Below, one piece after another: positions 58,655-64,000 of a DNA stretch of 64,000 nt; the stretch's first letter is position 1; each line of letters starts with the position of its first letter. The stretch comes from Edaphochlamys debaryana. Taxonomy: Eukaryota > Chlorophyta > Chlorophyceae > Chlamydomonadales. The translations under genes were made by a program, and so were the position numbers. The notes under the pieces were generated by a model that saw only the letters and a program-made list of their open reading frames with translations, did not search any database and was not told where the DNA came from. The stretch spans positions 496,001 to 560,000 of the forward strand of contig JAEHOE010000008.1 of assembly GCA_016858145.1 (NCBI GenBank), written 5' to 3'.

Positions 58655-60371
58655 GTTGGCTCGCCCATCCACGATGGGACAGAGCCTTTCGGATCGGCCC
58701 GAAGACCACCCCTGGTACGAGTTAAAAAATCTTCACTCTTGGTGACACTTCGTCACATTTCGTACTAGACCCAACCAAACGCCACACGAGCGCACACAGC
58801 ATGGTCGGCGGCAGGTCGAGCGAACCTAATGCTGGTCCGCGCGAGGCCGAAGAGAGCCAATTGGAGCATGCCCAGACCTCGTCGGCCGAATCCTCGCGAC
58901 CCAGCCGCAAGCAGCGCACACGCAAGAGACAAAGCTGAGAGCGCGTGGGGCCTGAGCGCAAAAGCGACCGTTTGCGACAAAGTCGTCGGGCCTCGACTGC
59001 CCTGGAAAGCGACATAGTGCATAGTAGAGAGTGAGGAGAACAAGCCAGGGCGCAGCGCCGGGAGTGGGTACCCAGCGGCTCGCGATCGAAACTGGAGGCA
59101 CGTCACGCGACCTGACGCAATATAATGGTAAGGCGTCGCGGTGCAACGTGGGCACCACAAGTCAGGACGCACGCATGCTCCGCCCCCTTGGCAGCGACGC
59201 CACCTCGTGTGACGGCAGCGTGCTCGCGCAGTGATAGTGACAGCAGACCAGGCTACGGGCAGTCGGGCACGCGGCGCCGGACACCATCCTGGCACCATCG
59301 CGAGTACAGAGTCCCGCCTGTTCCCAGGCCCAAGGCGCGCGCAAGTCCGCAAAGTCCAGAGCTGACAGGGCACCTGGCCGAAACGCCAGTTGGTAGCTCG
59401 GGCCCCTAGCATGCTGGCGGACACGCAGGCCCGCAGCTTGCGCCCCCCTGCCCCCTGTGCCCGCTCGCCCCCCGCACCCCCACCCCTCTCCTTCGGTGGA
59501 GCCCACTCGCCAGCCCGTCGGTGCACCGACGCGCGGAGCAGCCCGGGGTTACTCTGGGGGGACTTTCAGCCTGGAAGCCACTTGCGGCGACCAGGTACCC
59601 CGTTCACAGGCCTCCCCCTGCTCCCCGCACCCCCAATGCCATCCCCCCGAGGCCCCCCCTTCGCCCGAGCTGCCTGTGCCCCTAGCGCGCTCTGTGCCCC
59701 CCACGCCCCCCACGCGTCTGAGGGACATCGCTCTCTGCTCGCAAGAGCAGGGTTGCGGGTAGTCGCTCGCCAGAGATGGTGTCGCACTTTGCTGGCCCTG
59801 CTTTTCGCGTAACCTCGTCCCCCTGTCCCAGTCCCCCACGCGTCTCGTGCCTGCACGCTCCTCGCACCCCTGCCCCTGAGATTTGTCGTGCTTCGCTGCG
59901 CCCAGCTGGTCGGTGCCTCCCAGCTGGGTGGGTGTGCCCGTTCCACGGCTGACCAGAAGCTATGTGCCCTCCGTCCATCCTTGCAGTGTCGTTTCGGGTT
60001 CCGCTGGGGGGCTGGGCTGCGCTCCTTGCTGGGTTTGCGGGGGCCTGTCTCTGCAAGGGATGCCTCGTCTTGCAGCGCCCTGGCCCGCCTCCCGGTGGTG
60101 TAAGCCTCCGGGTCGCGCTCATGTGCCCGTCCCTGCACTGCTGCCTGGGACCATCCGGACGCCTCCACTGTTGCCCCCACATCAGCTCGGCTGACGTGCG
60201 CCCGCCCGGCCGGATGCGCCCGCTGCCGCTTCACTCCTTGACTCCTGCGTCCGCCTCGCCCCATGCCGCCCAGCTGGCCCCGCACTGGCGTGCGACCGCG
60301 CAGCACACGGGAGTCTGGATTCAGCAGCAACCCTGATGGGCGAGCTCTATCTCTGCGAAGTAGAGGGGTTG
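58655..60371 (-). mobile_element. Dispersed repeat, copy B (inverted relative to copy A)
   Basis: On the minus strand this matches copy A (32961-34594) from end to end at roughly 70-80 percent by eye, with indels. The near-terminal inverted repeats are GCTCGCCCATC (58659-58669) and GATGGGCGAGC (60335-60345). The hairpin CCCATC-GTG-GATGGG next to one end is kept in both copies. Copy B is about 80 bases longer. No intact element protein is recognisable, and a long minus-strand open frame crosses its boundary, so I treat that frame as chance. Clear target-site duplications were not found. Confidence 0.75.
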
Positions 60372-61306
60372 TCAACAAGGGGCAAGTGCGGCGGGGAAGC
60401 GGAAGGGAGAATCGGGCAGGGCAGGGCAGGGCAGGCGGCGTAAAGAAGCGTAGGGGCCGGTGGGTGTTCTGTGGCAAGAGGGCCTGGGATGGATTGCCTG
60501 CAAGGGTTTGGTGGATCCGGTACGTATCCCAGACCCGGGCGACTGAGGTGGAAGCATCTGGGGTCTGCAGGTGGTATAGGCCGTTTGCTTTGAGGCGCCG
60601 GAAGCCGAGGGGAGGCGATGCGGCGTTGCTGGTGTGGGCAATGCGGGGCCTTGACCGCTTGGGAGGCGCTGGAACTCTGGCTGACCGCTTGGGAGGCGCT
60701 GGAACTCTGGCGGTTGCGGCACGAGGATTTTGTTTGGGCTCTGTAAGACAGGTCGGGGAGATGCGTCCACGACTGCTGGCCTCGAAGCGGTTGGCCTGCT
60801 GCCACGGCAACGGAAGGGCGGCCCAGCCAATACATAGAGCGGCTGAAGCCCCTGCTTCACCAATCCAGCGCCCAACAGTACCGGTCTTAACCGCTGTGCC
60901 TCTCCCGCTCCACCCTCCGCCCTTCAGTGTCACACATAAACATGCAATTCACGCCTAGCCCGCAATGCCGCAAGCTTTAGCTTCCTTGTCAGGCTTGTTA
61001 GGACCAGCAGGTTTCTACCCTGTGCCTGTCCCCTTTACGTAGTCCCGATGTAAGTTGTATCACCCAAATTACCCACGCTACCTGGGCAGTCAGCTTCGTC
61101 ATAGGTTTCAGTGCGTTGCGGTACATCACAGGCATCCCCGAGAGGGGGCCCAGCAGACCCTAACAGACTCAACGCCCGCACTTGCATGTCTACAGCGCCA
61201 GTGGCCCCTCCCCTTCAGCGCCTCAGCCCAATGCCTGCCTTCATGACTTATGCACGCCCCTTCCCGCCAACCCTGCCAAGGCGCTGTCTGCAGCATCATA
61301 GCAGCG
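60372..61306. other. Intergenic region with a 30-bp tandem repeat
   Basis: No coding exon is supported; open frames on both strands are of low-complexity type. Two perfect copies of a 30-bp unit lie at 60652-60711. It includes the 3' flank of AGBL5, where no minus-strand TGTAA was found. Confidence 0.55.
60652..60711. repeat. Perfect 30-bp tandem duplication
   Basis: A unit starting TGACCGCTTGGGAGGCG and ending GGAACTCTGGC is present twice without mismatch, which implies a recent event. Confidence 0.9.
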
Positions 61307-63932
61307 CTATCGGTTCCGGCGGCCGCCGCTCTGCGAGCGCACGAAGTTTACGAAGCTAGAGCCGCCGCCGGTACGCTGCTTGCTGGCCGCACCGTGCTCT
61401 GCGCCGCCATGCGCCGCCCCGCCGCCCAGCGTGATCACCCCGCCCGGGCCCCCGATGGGCCGAGACGACATGAGCGAGCTCGCCCCCGCCATCACGGACC
61501 GCCGGCCAAAGGGCACCGACACGCCGCTGCCGCTGCCTGCAGCCAGCGCCGCGGTGTGGGCTGCCACGGCCGCCGCCACCTTCGCTGCGCTCAGCACGCC
61601 GCTGCTGGCGGCAGCACCCGCTGGGCCCGCCGCGCCCGTGCCGGTCGCCGACGGTGACCGCCCGAAGGCCATCGGCCGCCCCACCGCACCCGCGGACAAG
61701 GGCCGGCCCGGGGTCCTCGGCCCAGCCGGCATGCCGCCCACGAACCCCGATCGGGCCTGGGCCTGGGCCTGGGCCTGGGCCTGGACCAAGCCCTCGACTG
61801 AGACGGTCGTCGCGAGGGCGCTTGGGGAGGCGGGGTAACCCGAGCCCCCGGCAGTAGCCGGTATGGAAACGGCGGGGGCTGTGATGGAGGAGCTTGCCAG
61901 TGGGCCGTCCGCGAGCGGTATTCGGAACTCCGTGACCGGCCGGGTGCAGTACACGACGGTGCCCTTGTACGTCTGCATGGTCACGGCACGCAGCGGAGCG
62001 GGCTCCGCAGCACGCTGGCGCGCAGAGGCCTGCGCGGGTGGCATGGGAAAGGAAAAGGACGTGTGAGTTACGGATGTGGTTGACCGCGTTTAGCCATACG
62101 CTGTTATCAACACGCCTGGATATGACCCCGAAACGCCTCATGCACCCCCCCCCCCAGATTGCTCACCGGCTTGTTGGCGGATGGCGATGCGGAAGACCCT
62201 TGCGGGCCGCCACTCCGCCGCTCCCCCTCCCCCTCCTCATCCCCGTCGCTGTCGCTGGGCCCATCGCCGTCCGCCGGGCCCTCTGGCAGGCCCTCGGCCT
62301 CCTCCCCAAGCTCCCTGCCCGCATCCTCCCCCGCCTGCTCCCCGCCCTCCTCCCCGGCCGTCGAGCCCAGCTCCCGCCGCGGGTGCTCCCCGCTGGTGGA
62401 CCCCAGGCTGCTGCCGGTGCTGCGCTGCTGCTGCGCCCGGAGGCTGGACACGGCCGCGGCTCCACTGCGGGCCGGCAGCGAGGAGCTCCGCGCCAAAGCC
62501 CCCATGCCCGCGCCCGCGCCTGATCCTCCGCCCAGTGGGCCCCCTCCGCCCCCGCCTCCAGGCCCAGCTCCTATCCCTACGGCAGCCATGATGCCACGCC
62601 GGCCGTAGCTGGGCGCAGGCCCCGGCGAGGCCGAGGCCGAGGCGCCGAGCGCTGGCAGGGAGGAGTTCTGCCGCCGCGCGGGCACGGGCGGGGGGAAGCG
62701 GCGCGTGGGCGTAGGGCCGCCGCTGGCGCCTGCCACTGTGCGGCCGAAGGCCACGGGGCTGGGGCTGCCCAGGGAGGAGGCGCTGCTGTAGCCCACCGCC
62801 GAGCTGGAGGGCGAGTCGTAGCCGGCGGAGGGGCGGCCCGCGCCTGCAGGGTGGGGGGATGGGGTGCCACGTCCACGGTGGTGTGTTAGGAGCAGTGGGA
62901 AGCCCGCTGCGGTCTGCATGTATCTAACGGCAGCGCGACTTTCCCGAAGCCACCGCAGACATGCAAGCGGGATCAAGGACAGCTTGGTGCGGTCTGTGTG
63001 GCTCGTATCAGGGACGCAGCCCAGCCCAGCCCAGAACAGCCCAGCCCAGAACAGCACGTCATTCTCATGCCAAGGCCACCCGACCCGTTCAAACAACCCG
63101 GCACTCACGCGCCAGGCCCCCCAGCGCCGCCGACACGCGCAGCACGCCCGACGTGGCGGCGCCCCGCAGCGCCTCCACCGCCGCCTCGCTCATGGGCGGC
63201 AGGTGCGCAGCACGCGTCTCGGGCGCAGCACGCAGCACGGACATGACCCAGGTCTTGACGCCCTCCACGCTGCGGTGCTCGCTGTGCGGCAGCCGGGACC
63301 AGGGGTTGGCACCTTCAAGGTCCAGGGCCGCGACCAGCAGCGCCCGGCCTGCGCCTTGCAGCACCCCCGCAGTGAACTTGGGCGGGAAGCGCTTGTTGCA
63401 GGGCGGCGAGGCGCGGCCGCCGTGGTCACCCGAGGCCGGCGGCACTGTGTTGAGCAGGCGGGCGGTGTTGTAGTTGGCCTCCACCGTGTACAGGTGCGTC
63501 AGGCCCGTCTCCCTGCAAGATGTAAACGGGGCGGTAAGAAGCGGAACGTGTGCCGGTCCTTCACACGCCTGGCGTGTGCCAGCGGCGCTAGCATCGCTTT
63601 CCGGTAGCCAAGGCCCCGGCCGCCCGGTCGCCTGGTCTCCGACTCCCGAGGCCGCAACACGCCCGGGTACACTGTTTGGTCAGCCACCAAAGCCCTGGGC
63701 CCCGGCCCCGGCTCCCACAGCCCGGCTCCCACGGCCGCTCACCTGTACAGCGCCACGCGGCCTGCGCCCTCCTTGCTGGCCCCGTCCTTGTCCGCCCGGC
63801 TCATGTTCTTCTCCGTGTAGTTGCAGCCCACGAAGTCGAACACGGGGCAGTTGAGCGCCACCAGGCGGGCGTAGGCCAGGGAGGACAGGTGCGCCTCGGG
63901 GTCGTCCATGGTGTTGCCAAACAGGAACACGC
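61307..63932 (-). CDS. AGBL5: Cytosolic carboxypeptidase 5 (CCP5/AGBL5), 3' part
   Basis: CCP5 is an M14-family zinc carboxypeptidase that removes the branch-point glutamate of polyglutamylated tubulin, and so acts on cilia and spindle microtubules. Four exons are in the window (63932-63743, 63512-63109, 62843-62167, 62029-61307; 663 residues); the 5' exons, with the zinc-binding HxxE, lie beyond 64000. Diagnostic sequence: [73 protein letters not shown] (with the catalytic Glu) and NGRASPP-equivalent DHGGRASPPCNKRFPP, then NPWSRLPHSEHRS. The last two exons encode about 465 residues of Ser/Gly/Ala-rich, acidic low-complexity tail, far longer than the animal tail, with a Gln-Ala dipeptide repeat. 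Confidence 0.92.
61753..61784. repeat. GGGCCT hexamer repeat in the AGBL5 tail
   Basis: Five tandem GGGCCT units encode the alternating Gln-Ala run in the minus-strand protein. Frame is preserved. Confidence 0.85.
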
Positions 63933-64000
63933 CTGGGGCCGTGTGTGGGGGGGTAAGGGTGGGTAGGGCAGGGGCGTGGGGTGAGGGGCAGGCGGCATGG

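Noticed and set aside
59566..60933. Minus-strand open frame of 455 codons
   Set aside because: It runs across the end of dispersed repeat copy B, has no domain, and copy A has no equivalent open frame. In DNA this GC-rich, long frames arise by chance.

Overview
The window is nuclear DNA of a GC-rich, intron-rich eukaryote, most likely a green alga close to Chlamydomonas, Gonium or Volvox. The grounds are many short exons with GTGAGT/GTGCGT-type donors and CAG acceptors, long Ala/Pro/Gly/Gln low-complexity inserts, and the chlorophyte poly(A) signal TGTAA behind several genes instead of AATAAA. All exon chains below were joined by hand, with reading phase checked at every junction. There are no prokaryotic operons, rRNA genes or CRISPR arrays, and I recognised no tRNA.

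Layout. 1-3179 (+) is the 3' part of a HOS15/TBL1 corepressor gene (LisH plus WD40). 4264-5010 (-) is a small one-TM protein, head-to-head with 5282-8826 (+), the splicing factor PQBP1 with two WW domains. 10464-15598 (-) is a 1478-residue orphan multi-pass membrane protein. 16180-17782 (-) is a small unknown protein. 18538-22377 (+) is a clamp-loader subunit (RFC5 type). 23756-27623 (-) is a vWFA/alpha-kinase (VwkA type). 28360-28916 is a decayed copy of the RFC5 3' end. 29280-31607 (+) is an unknown, probably organelle-targeted protein.

32961-34594 and 58655-60371 are two copies of one dispersed repeat in opposite orientation. Between them lie a KATNAL2-like katanin ATPase (35063-38867, -), a very large DNA2 nuclease-helicase (39728-48865, -), the oligosaccharyltransferase subunit OSTC (49108-50260, +), a small zinc-finger-like protein (50829-51296, -), an atypical protein kinase (52259-54307, -) and a multi-exon gene that looks broken (55277-58102, +). 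61307-63932 (-) is the 3' part of a CCP5/AGBL5 tubulin deglutamylase.

Functionally this is ordinary chromosomal gene mixing. Two genes act on microtubules (katanin-like, CCP5), two on DNA replication (RFC5, DNA2), and others on chromatin, splicing and N-glycosylation. I see no co-functional cluster. The least explained items are the inverted pair of dispersed repeats, the orphan membrane protein, the broken gene at 55-58 kb, the RFC5 3'-end duplicate and the atypical kinase.
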